Shown piece by piece: positions 19,240 to 26,549 of a stretch of DNA of 64,000 nucleotides. The notes beneath the pieces were generated by a model, which did not search any database, was not told where the DNA came from, and worked only from the letters and a program-made list of their open reading frames with translations. Position 1 is the first letter of the stretch. Every line of letters starts with the position of its first letter. Where the stretch lies: contig NZ_FNBX01000016.1 in assembly GCF_900102485.1 (NCBI RefSeq), forward strand, positions 3,375 through 67,374, given 5' to 3'. This DNA is from Desulfovibrio legallii (lineage in GTDB: Bacteria; Desulfobacterota; Desulfovibrionia; Desulfovibrionales; Desulfovibrionaceae). A program made the translations under genes and the position numbers.

Positions 19240-21930
19240 ATGAGCGCCAACCTCGTCAATCTCAATACCAACCCCTGCAAGATGTGCATGCCCCTGGGCG
19301 CGGCCAGCGCCTTTTACGGCATCCGCAAGTGCATGACCATCCTGCACGGTTCGCAGGGCTGCAGCACCTATATCCGGCGCCACATGGCCACGCACTATAA
19401 TGAGCCCGTGGACATCGCCTCCTCCTCCCTCACGGAAGAGGGCACGGTCTTCGGCGGGGCCAAAAACCTGCTCACCGGTCTTGCCAACCTCATCAAGCTC
19501 TATGATCCGGAAGTGATCGGCGTGGCCACCACCTGCCTGGCCGAGACCATCGGCGAAGATGTGCCCGCCATCATCAAGGAATTTAAGGAAAGCCACCCCG
19601 AAGTCACGGCCCACATCATCCCCGTGGCCTCGCCGGGCTACGGCGGCTCGCAGTACGAGGGCTTTTTCCGCGCGCTGCACGCCATTGTGCGCCACACGCC
19701 CATGAATCCCGCCCCCAACGGCTGCGTCAACATCATCACCGGCCACCTTTCCGCTGCGGACACCCGCGCCCTCAAGGCCCTGCTGGAGGCCAGCGGCCTG
19801 GACTGCATCCTGCTGCCGGACCTCTCCCAGAACCTGGACGGCGGCCATGAGGCAACCTACAACCGCCTGCCCCAGCACGGCACGCCCCTGGCCCGCATCA
19901 GCCTTATGGCCGGGGCGCGCATGACCCTGGAGCTGGCCCCCCTCTGCCCGGAGGAATACTCCCCTGGCGCTTGCCTGCAAGAGGCCTTTGGCGTGCCCTT
20001 GCTGCGCCTCAACCTGCCCATCGGCCTGGAAGACACGGACGCCTTCGTGGCCAGCCTGGAGGCCCTGGGCGCGACCCTGCCCGCAAGCCTGGCCGAGGAA
20101 CGCGCCCGCTACCTGGACGCCATGATCGACGCCCACAAGTACAATGCCCAGTGCCGCGCCGCCGTCTTCGGCGAACCAGACGCCGTGCTGGGCATGACGC
20201 GGGCCTGCTGTGAACACGGCGTCGTGCCCGTGGTGGCCGCCACGGGCAGCCGCTGCCCCGGCCTGGACGCGGCCCTGCGCCCCTGCATGACCGCCGCCGC
20301 CGAAACGCAGCTTGCCGAAGGCTTCGACATCCTGGACTTCGCGGACTTCACAGCCATTGAAAACGCCCTTACGGCGCGCAAGGCCAACCTCATGCTGGGC
20401 AATTCCGACGGCCGCCGCATTGAGGAACGCCGCCACATCCCGCTGCTGCGCTACGGCTTCCCCATCCACGACCGGGTGGGCGGCCAGCGCACCCGCCTGC
20501 TGCTCTACGACGGCTCCCTGAGCCTTATGGAAGCCACGGCCAACGCCATGCTGCACCAGACGGAAAGCGTCTTCCGGCAGGAACTCTATGACAAATATTA
20601 TACGGATGCGGCGGCGGCCAAAACCCTGGACGCCCGCCGCATCGAGCCCGTGGTCCGGCCTGCCGTTGTCGTCGCCGCCGGAGCCCAGGCGGATGCCGCG
20701 GCCAACGCCGCGCGCACCAAGTCCCACCCCTGCTTCACCTGCGGGGCGTGTTCCACTGCGGCCCGGCTGCACCTGCCCATTGCCCCGCGCTGCAACCTGA
20801 GCTGCAACTACTGCCTGCGCAAGTACGACTGCCCCAACGAGAGCCGCCCCGGCGTCACCACTGCCGTGCTCACCCCCGAACAGGCCGTGGAGCGCTTCCT
20901 CCAGGTCAAACGCGACATGCCCAACCTTACCGTGGTGGGCATTGCCGGGCCCGGCGATTCCCTGGCCAACCCCGAAGCCACATTCCGCACCCTGGAGATG
21001 ATCCGCAAGGAAGACCCCAACATCACCTTCTGCATGTCCACCAACGGCCTGGCCCTGCCGGAATTTGTAGAGGACATGCGCCGGGTGGGCGTAAGCCACG
21101 CTACCGTTACCATCAATGCTGTAGACCCGGCCATCGGCGCGCAGATCTACCGCTATGCGGAATACCGCGGCGGGCGCTACACGGGCGAAACCGCCGCCGC
21201 GCTCCTGCTGGCCAATCAGCTGGCCGGCCTGCGCGCCCTGACCCGCGCGGGCATTGTCTGCAAGGTCAATACGGTCATGCTCAAAGGCATAAATGATACC
21301 CACATCCCCAAGGTGGTGGAAACCGTGCGCGACCTGGGCGCGGAGCTCACCAACATCATGCAGCTCATCCCGGTGAAGGGCAGCGCGTTTGAGAACATGC
21401 CCCTGGTCAGCAACAAGGAGCTCATGGACCTGCGCAAGAGCTGCGAACCCACCCTGCGCCAGATGTACCACTGCAAGCAGTGCCGCGCCGACGCTGTGGG
21501 CCTGCTGGGCGACGATCGCTCCATCGACTACCGCCCGCCCGCGCCCGCCCCTGCAGCGGAAGAAAGCGCGCCCGTACCGGTGGCGCGCGGCATCCGCATC
21601 GCCGTGGCCTCCAAGACAGGCGCCGCCGTGGACCAGCACTTCGGTCAGGCGGACCAGTTCTATATCTATGAAAGCGACGGCACGGCCGCCCGCTACCTGG
21701 AAACCCGCAGCGTGGCCCGCTACTGCCGAGGTATGGACGATTGCGGCTCCGGCAAGGCCGGACGCATGGACGGCATCCTGGCCGCTGTGGACGACTGCAA
21801 GGGCGTGTTGGCCCTGCGCATCGGCCAAAGCCCCCTGGAAAAACTGCAGCAAAAGGGCATCCGCGTCTTCACCCTGTACGAAACTGTGGACAAGGCCGTA
21901 AACGAAGCCGCCAAGGCGCTCTGCGGCTAA
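19240..21930 (+). CDS. nifN-nifB: NifN-NifB-NifX fusion protein for FeMo-cofactor assembly
   Basis: 896 residues from the ATG at 19240 (GGAAGGAGA upstream). Residues 1 to about 450 are NifN (NPCKMCMPLGAASAFYG, HGSQGCSTYIRRH, TTCLAETIGED). A linker of about 40 residues rich in Ala follows. From about 490 the NifB part starts, with HPCFTCGACS and the radical-SAM motif CNLSCNYC (C518, C522, C525), then GPGDSLANPE. From about 784 a NifX/NafY-like domain ends the chain (RIAVASKTGAAVDQHFGQAD). The enzyme makes the 8Fe-9S-C precursor and also forms the scaffold with NifE. NifN-B fusions are known from Clostridium pasteurianum; the frame here is continuous across both joins. Confidence 0.95.
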   Translation: MSANLVNLNTNPCKMCMPLGAASAFYGIRKCMTILHGSQGCSTYIRRHMATHYNEPVDIASSSLTEEGTVFGGAKNLLTGLANLIKLYDPEVIGVATTCLAETIGEDVPAIIKEFKESHPEVTAHIIPVASPGYGGSQYEGFFRALHAIVRHTPMNPAPNGCVNIITGHLSAADTRALKALLEASGLDCILLPDLSQNLDGGHEATYNRLPQHGTPLARISLMAGARMTLELAPLCPEEYSPGACLQEAFGVPLLRLNLPIGLEDTDAFVASLEALGATLPASLAEERARYLDAMIDAHKYNAQCRAAVFGEPDAVLGMTRACCEHGVVPVVAATGSRCPGLDAALRPCMTAAAETQLAEGFDILDFADFTAIENALTARKANLMLGNSDGRRIEERRHIPLLRYGFPIHDRVGGQRTRLLLYDGSLSLMEATANAMLHQTESVFRQELYDKYYTDAAAAKTLDARRIEPVVRPAVVVAAGAQADAAANAARTKSHPCFTCGACSTAARLHLPIAPRCNLSCNYCLRKYDCPNESRPGVTTAVLTPEQAVERFLQVKRDMPNLTVVGIAGPGDSLANPEATFRTLEMIRKEDPNITFCMSTNGLALPEFVEDMRRVGVSHATVTINAVDPAIGAQIYRYAEYRGGRYTGETAAALLLANQLAGLRALTRAGIVCKVNTVMLKGINDTHIPKVVETVRDLGAELTNIMQLIPVKGSAFENMPLVSNKELMDLRKSCEPTLRQMYHCKQCRADAVGLLGDDRSIDYRPPAPAPAAEESAPVPVARGIRIAVASKTGAAVDQHFGQADQFYIYESDGTAARYLETRSVARYCRGMDDCGSGKAGRMDGILAAVDDCKGVLALRIGQSPLEKLQQKGIRVFTLYETVDKAVNEAAKALCG

Positions 21931-22009
21931 GGCCTGCCTTGTCCCCCGGTCCGGGGCGCCCCCGGGCCGGGCCCCATTCCGGCGCTGACCGGCACTGCTG
22001 GAGGCCGCC

Positions 22010-22939
22010 ATGCCGCATCTGGTCGATATCACCCTGAGCCTGTTTCTGGCTTCGCCGCCGCCAGCCCTGGCCTACGGCGCAGGCCGCAAGGGCGTGAGCG
22101 ACGCCTTTGCCCTCTGGGCCGGAGAATGGCTGGACCTCCTCCACAGCATGGGCTTTCTGGTGGAGGTGCCTCCTTCCCTGCGCCACGCCGCGCCCGCGGG
22201 GCCCCGCGCCCGCAAGCCCGGCGCGCCGCCCCACGGCCATTACGCCCGTCTGGGAGGCTGCTGCGACGCGCTGCGCGACTTTCCGGCCTTCTGGGCGCGG
22301 TACGCTCCCCTCAAAGACCGTATTGAATTCTGCCCCAACGATACAGCGGGCTGCGCCACGGCCCTGGCCGTGCTCTGGCTTTCCCACGGGGGAGCGCGCG
22401 TGGCCGGAGCCCTCGGCGGCAGCGCCGCGCACGGGCCGGCCGCCGGGCCCGCGCTGGAGGAAGCGGCCCTCTGCCTGGCCGCGCAAGGGCAGGACGCGGG
22501 CCTGCGCCGCCTGGATCTGCTGCCCAGGGCCGCGACCCTGCTGCGTGAGGCGGGTCTGGCCCTTTCCCGCCACAAGGCCGTGCTGGGCGCGGATATTTTT
22601 GCAGTGGAATCGGGCATCCATGTGGACGGCATCGCCAAGGCCCCACACCTCTATGAACCCTTCAGCCCGGAAAGCGTGGGCCTGACGCGCCAGGTGGTCA
22701 TGGGCCGCCATTCTGGCCTGGGGGCCGTGCGCCTTAAGGCCCGGCAAATGGGCCTGCCCCTGCCGGAAGCCGCCCTGCGCCCGGTGCTTGGCGCGGTCCA
22801 CGCCCTGGCCCTGCGCCAGCAAAGCAGCCTCTGCGATGCCCAGTTTGCGGCGCTGTGCCGCCCCCATCTTCCCCCCGCCATTGCCCAACCCCGGAGGCTC
22901 ACGGCTCCGGGCGCTCCAGCGGAGGTGGACCGTGCCTGA
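22010..22939 (+). CDS. nifV(omega): Homocitrate synthase omega subunit
   Basis: 309 residues. The C-terminal half has the family's cap region (VESGIHVDGIAKAP, YEPFSPESVGLTRQVVMG, RHSG). The N-terminal half looks like a decayed TIM barrel: CPNDTAGCATALAVLWLSHGGA aligns by eye with the HxHND strand of catalytic homologues but lacks the metal-binding His pair, and no DxTLRDGEQ is present. This matches the omega partner of the two-gene NifV of Clostridium pasteurianum. It overlaps the alpha gene by 8 bases, so both should be made together and act as one enzyme that forms the homocitrate ligand of FeMo-cofactor. Confidence 0.88.
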   Translation: MPHLVDITLSLFLASPPPALAYGAGRKGVSDAFALWAGEWLDLLHSMGFLVEVPPSLRHAAPAGPRARKPGAPPHGHYARLGGCCDALRDFPAFWARYAPLKDRIEFCPNDTAGCATALAVLWLSHGGARVAGALGGSAAHGPAAGPALEEAALCLAAQGQDAGLRRLDLLPRAATLLREAGLALSRHKAVLGADIFAVESGIHVDGIAKAPHLYEPFSPESVGLTRQVVMGRHSGLGAVRLKARQMGLPLPEAALRPVLGAVHALALRQQSSLCDAQFAALCRPHLPPAIAQPRRLTAPGAPAEVDRA

Positions 22940-23780
22940 GATCATTTTGGTGGACACCACATTGCGCGACGGCGAACAGGCCCCAGGGTTCGCGTTTACG
23001 CCGCAGGTCAAAATCCGTCTGGCCAGACTGCTGGACGCCGCGGGCGTCGGCCAGATCGAAGCGGGCGTGCCGGCCATGGGCGCGGCGGAAAAAGAAGTGG
23101 TCCGCGGCGTGCGCGCGGCCTGCGCCCAGGCCCGCGTTTCCACCTGGAACCGCCTGCATGAGGGCGACATCCGCCAGTCCCTGGACTGCGCGCCGCACAT
23201 CATCCACCTCTGCTGCCCCATCTCGGACCGGCAGATCAGAGAAAAGCTCAAATCCACCCGCCCGCAGGTGCTGGATTTGCTGCGACGCTGCGTGGCCCTG
23301 GCCGCCAGCCGCGGCGCGGAAGTGACCGTGGGCTTTGAGGACGCCTCCCACGCTACGCCGGACCAGTTGCGCCAGGCGGCTCAGGCGGCGCGGCAGGCAG
23401 GCGTGCGCCGCGTGCGCTGCAGCGATACCGTGGGGGCCTATACCCCGGATCAGGTCTGGCGCGCCGTGCGCGTGCTGCGCGAAGCGGGGCTGGATGTGGA
23501 AATCCACGCCCACAACGACCTGGGCATGGCCGTGGCCAATTCTCTTATGGCCGCCAGCGCGGGCGCGGCCTATGTGAACACCACCCTGTGGGGCATCGGC
23601 GAAAGGGCCGGCAACTGCGGCCTGGCCGCCTTTGCCCACGCTGCCGCCCGCCTGGGAGGCGCGGCCTGCGCCGTGGCCCCGGAGGCCGCGCGCGATCTGG
23701 AGCAGGAAGCCGCCGCGCTGCTGCCCGCTCACGCCCTGGACGCCTGGGGCTTGGGGCCGCGCCGTCCCTTTGGACATTAA
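22932..23780 (+). CDS. nifV(alpha): Homocitrate synthase alpha (catalytic) subunit
   Basis: 282 residues from a GTG at 22932, chosen because GGAGGT lies 6 bases upstream and the frame begins VPEIILVDTTLRDGEQAPG. It is a TIM barrel with the TLRDGEQ active site at residues 9-15 and the metal strand IHAHNDLGMAVANS, followed by TLWGIGERAGNCGL. The usual C-terminal cap found in single-chain NifV is missing and is supplied by the omega gene before it. It condenses acetyl-CoA with 2-oxoglutarate to homocitrate. Confidence 0.9.
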   Translation: MPEIILVDTTLRDGEQAPGFAFTPQVKIRLARLLDAAGVGQIEAGVPAMGAAEKEVVRGVRAACAQARVSTWNRLHEGDIRQSLDCAPHIIHLCCPISDRQIREKLKSTRPQVLDLLRRCVALAASRGAEVTVGFEDASHATPDQLRQAAQAARQAGVRRVRCSDTVGAYTPDQVWRAVRVLREAGLDVEIHAHNDLGMAVANSLMAASAGAAYVNTTLWGIGERAGNCGLAAFAHAAARLGGAACAVAPEAARDLEQEAAALLPAHALDAWGLGPRRPFGH

Positions 23781-23925
23781 ACAGCGGGGCAGCCCCCGTT
23801 CTGCGCCAGCTGAAACCGGATTTGGGCAAAACAAGTATGGGAAACCGCGACAGCCGAGAGGAAACGGGGCCATGCCCCTTGCCGCAGGAGCTGCGTCCCT
23901 GATTTTTATACAAAAGGAGAACGTC

Positions 23926-24573
23926 ATGCGCTGTAGCCATATTGCCGTTATGCAGACCGCCGACGCTGCCCTGGCCGGAGTGGAGACCTGCGCCCGCATC
24001 GTGCTCTGGACCCGCGCCGAGGATGCGGAAACAGGCTGGGCGCAAGGGCCCGCCCTGCCTTTTTCTTTGGGGGGCTGCGGGAATATGGCCGCCCTGCGCG
24101 GGCGGCTGCGGCAGCTGGCCGGCCTTCTGCCGCAGGGCGCTGCCCTGGTGGGCACGGGCATATCGGGCCTGGCCTACAACGAGCTGAGCCGCCTGGGCTT
24201 CTGCCTCTGCGAGCTGACCGCCTTTGACCCGCAGCTGCTGCCGCCTCTGGCAGCGGAAATTGAAGCCAAGGCGCAGGAAGACGCCCCCGTGCCCACGGGG
24301 CCGGTAGCCACAGACGCGCCCGGCGTTTACGCCATTAACCTCATGGAAGTGATGGCTGCGCATCCGGAAATCTCGTCCAAAAAGGCCCTGCGGCCGTTTC
24401 TGGCTTCCACGCCCTTTGTGGAGCTGGAGCTGATCTGCGGGCACATGCCGCCCTGGCTGGAAGAATACATGCGCGAACACCGCCTGACCTGCACCCGCAG
24501 CCATCTGCCGGACGGCGCCCTGCGGGCGCGCATCACCCACGCCCTTTGCGGCGAGGCCGCACAACCCTGTTAA
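23926..24573 (+). CDS. AnfO-like nitrogenase accessory protein
   Basis: 215 residues from the ATG at 23926, with AAAGGAGA upstream; the frame is open earlier inside nifV(alpha), but that is chance. The layout fits AnfO: an N-terminal part with GTGISGLAYNELSRLGF and a C-terminal part with ISSKKALRPFLASTPF then LELICGHMPPWLEEY. AnfO is named from Fe-only nitrogenase clusters, but members also occur in Mo-only clusters. No anf or vnf gene is visible here. Function unproven; the placement as second-last gene of the nif run supports a nitrogenase role. Assignment made by recalled pattern only. Confidence 0.7.
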   Translation: MRCSHIAVMQTADAALAGVETCARIVLWTRAEDAETGWAQGPALPFSLGGCGNMAALRGRLRQLAGLLPQGAALVGTGISGLAYNELSRLGFCLCELTAFDPQLLPPLAAEIEAKAQEDAPVPTGPVATDAPGVYAINLMEVMAAHPEISSKKALRPFLASTPFVELELICGHMPPWLEEYMREHRLTCTRSHLPDGALRARITHALCGEAAQPC

Positions 24574-24623
24574 CGCAACGCCCCGCGCGGCTTGCCCGCA
24601 ACCCGCGCGGAAAGGAGGCTCTT

Positions 24624-25565
24624 ATGGCTGCCGTTGACGCCCGTTCCACTGTCTTCACCCCTTACGGCCCGGTCTACAACATCCACATTCTTGCCCGCTG
24701 GCCCGACGGCACGCCGCGCGACTGCCGCTGCCTGGGCCCGGATACCGTGGCCACCCCCCAGGGCTGGCTGCCGCCCCTGTACGCAGCGGACGACATACGC
24801 CGCACCAGCGACAGGAGCTTCAGCCTCTACCCCAACGGCATGTGGCGCAGCCTGGAGCTGCAAACCCAATGCCCCGTGCCCACGCCCCTGGGCGAGCTGC
24901 CGGTGGAGTGGCTCTCCTGGTTCCCCAACGGGGCGCTCAAACGCATCCTGCTGCGCAAGGGAAAAACCAGCGGCTACTGGACGGAAGAGGATGAAGGCCG
25001 CCTGGCGAACGTCTGCGCCCTGAGCCTGCCCACAGGCCCGGTGGAAGCCAAGGTGCAGGGGCTGCGCTTCCACCCTTCCGGGCGCTGCGCCAGCGTCACC
25101 TTCTGGCCAGGCGAGCGCCTCACGCTGCCCAGCGCTCTGGGGCCCTTGCCCGTGCGCAACGGGTGCGCCTTCTATGCCTCCGGCGCACTGCGCAGCTGCG
25201 AACCGGCCCGCCCCCTGCCCGTGCCCACGCCGGCCGGGCTCATGGTGGCTTTTGACCCCACGGCCACGGCCATCTGCGGGGACGTCAACTCGCTGCAGCT
25301 CACGGAAGAAGGCGCGGTCTGCGGGCTCACCACCACAGCCCGCCTGCGCTGGACCGACGCCCAGGGCCCCCACACCCTGACCCCGCGCCTGGAGCTGGAC
25401 CAGCTCACCATGCGCCGCACCGTGGTAGTGCCCCTGCACCTGACCTTCACCGAGGACGGCCGCACCCGGATTGACGACGGCCGCAACGTGCGCACCGTGT
25501 CCACCGCCGGGCTGACGGCCGCCTCCTTCACCCCTCTGCCCGACCTGCGCCTGCCCGCTCTGTAA
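24624..25565 (+). CDS. Uncharacterised nif-operon protein with MORN-like repeats
   Basis: 313 residues from the ATG at 24624 behind AAAGGAGG. No signal peptide or membrane segment is seen. At least five short repeats of the form aromatic-Pro/Ala-Asn/Ser/Asp-Gly-x-x-Arg/Lys-Ser occur: RWPDGTPRDC (25-34), LYPNGMWRS (68-76), WFPNGALKR (99-107), RFHPSGRCAS (148-157) and AFYASGALRS (182-191). They alternate with turns such as ATPQG, PTPLG and PTPAG. This recalls MORN or YwqK beta-hairpin repeats. It is the last gene before the operon terminator, so it is probably induced with nitrogenase. I do not know its function. Confidence 0.75.
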   Translation: MAAVDARSTVFTPYGPVYNIHILARWPDGTPRDCRCLGPDTVATPQGWLPPLYAADDIRRTSDRSFSLYPNGMWRSLELQTQCPVPTPLGELPVEWLSWFPNGALKRILLRKGKTSGYWTEEDEGRLANVCALSLPTGPVEAKVQGLRFHPSGRCASVTFWPGERLTLPSALGPLPVRNGCAFYASGALRSCEPARPLPVPTPAGLMVAFDPTATAICGDVNSLQLTEEGAVCGLTTTARLRWTDAQGPHTLTPRLELDQLTMRRTVVVPLHLTFTEDGRTRIDDGRNVRTVSTAGLTAASFTPLPDLRLPAL

Positions 25566-25632
25566 AACAAGGACCAGGCAAGCGCCGGACGCGGCCGCTG
25601 CCAACAGGCTGTTACGTCAACAGGATATAAGC

Positions 25633-25670
25633 GAAAAGGCCGTCAACGTTCCAACGCTGACGGCCTTTTC
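25633..25670. terminator. Bidirectional terminator closing the nif operon
   Basis: Arms GAAAAGGCCGTCA (25633-25645) and TGACGGCCTTTTC (25658-25670) are fully complementary, and an inner CGTT/AACG pair tightens the loop. Each side has an A/T run, so it can stop the nif operon and the convergent lipoprotein gene. Confidence 0.9.
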
Positions 25671-25696
25671 GACGCAACATCCGATCAGCGCGGCGG

Positions 25697-26443
25697 CTAC
25701 CGCGTCTGCAGCAATTCCTGCCGGGAAACCGTGCCCAGGAAGTTCTGGTCCACATACTGCCAGCGCACTTGCGGCAGGGAGCCCGCCTGTGCGGCCTGAG
25801 CGTCCGCCGGGGCCGGACCCACCACAAAGGCGGCGCGGGCGCGCTGCTCAAAGGCCCGCAAAAGGTCCGTGCCGGGAATCTCCAGCGTGGTTTTGCCGGC
25901 CAGCTCCGCCGGCAGGGGCTCGCGGTATTCCAGCACGATTTTGTCGCGGTCAAAATTGGCCCGGGCCATGAACTGGCGCACCAGCCAGGCTGTAGGCCGT
26001 CCGTCCGTTTCTTCCTTGACGCCTGCCAGAGCCGTGAAGGGATCGCGTTTGGCGCTCACGATGGCGGTGCTGGCCTGAAAGCCCATATCGCCCAACAGCT
26101 CCACGCCGGGGTCTACGCTGAAGGACCGTCGGCTCGCGCCGTCCCAGAACCAGCCTTGCGGCACCTCGGCATGGGCCACAATGGCCAGGGCCCCTTGCGG
26201 CGCGGCAGCGCCGTACACGGCCAGCCAGACCCGCACGGGCAGCCCGCCCACCATATCTGTATCGGGAAGCTGCACATGCCAGCGCCCATTGCCCATGAGG
26301 GGCAGCTGCGCCGCGCGCGCGCTGATGGCCGGACGCGCCGTGGAAACATACGCGCCGTCCAGCACGCCGCGCCGCTCCGCCTGGGCGCAGCCCAGCAGCA
26401 GAGCGCCGCACAGGGCGGCCCAGCAAAGCAAAAGTTTTTTCAT
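25697..26443 (-). CDS. Uncharacterised lipoprotein
   Basis: 248 residues from the ATG at 26443, preceded on the minus strand by GGGAGG. MKKLLLCWAALCGALLLGC is a lipoprotein signal with the lipobox LLGC (Cys19). The frame is open further upstream but no start there is credible. The mature part has no motif I can name with confidence; it resembles lineage-specific Desulfovibrio lipoproteins (possibly DUF4851). It lies 106 bases downstream of the TPR gene on the same strand, so the two could be cotranscribed. Confidence 0.8.
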   Translation of the reverse strand: MKKLLLCWAALCGALLLGCAQAERRGVLDGAYVSTARPAISARAAQLPLMGNGRWHVQLPDTDMVGGLPVRVWLAVYGAAAPQGALAIVAHAEVPQGWFWDGASRRSFSVDPGVELLGDMGFQASTAIVSAKRDPFTALAGVKEETDGRPTAWLVRQFMARANFDRDKIVLEYREPLPAELAGKTTLEIPGTDLLRAFEQRARAAFVVGPAPADAQAAQAGSLPQVRWQYVDQNFLGTVSRQELLQTR

Positions 26444-26549
26444 ACGTCCTCCCGGCGGGCCGTGCGTCCGCCATATTCCCAATATACGGCAAGCCGCTCC
26501 GGCTGGCAACGGCGCCCCAAGCCTGCGGCGCCCCGCGGCAAGGCGCGCT

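Noticed and set aside
17674..22032. 1452-codon open frame on the minus strand across nifE and nifN-nifB
   Set aside because: It is antisense to well-conserved nif genes and has shadow-frame composition (Gly/Ala/His/Val-rich) typical of GC-rich DNA, with no recognisable domain.
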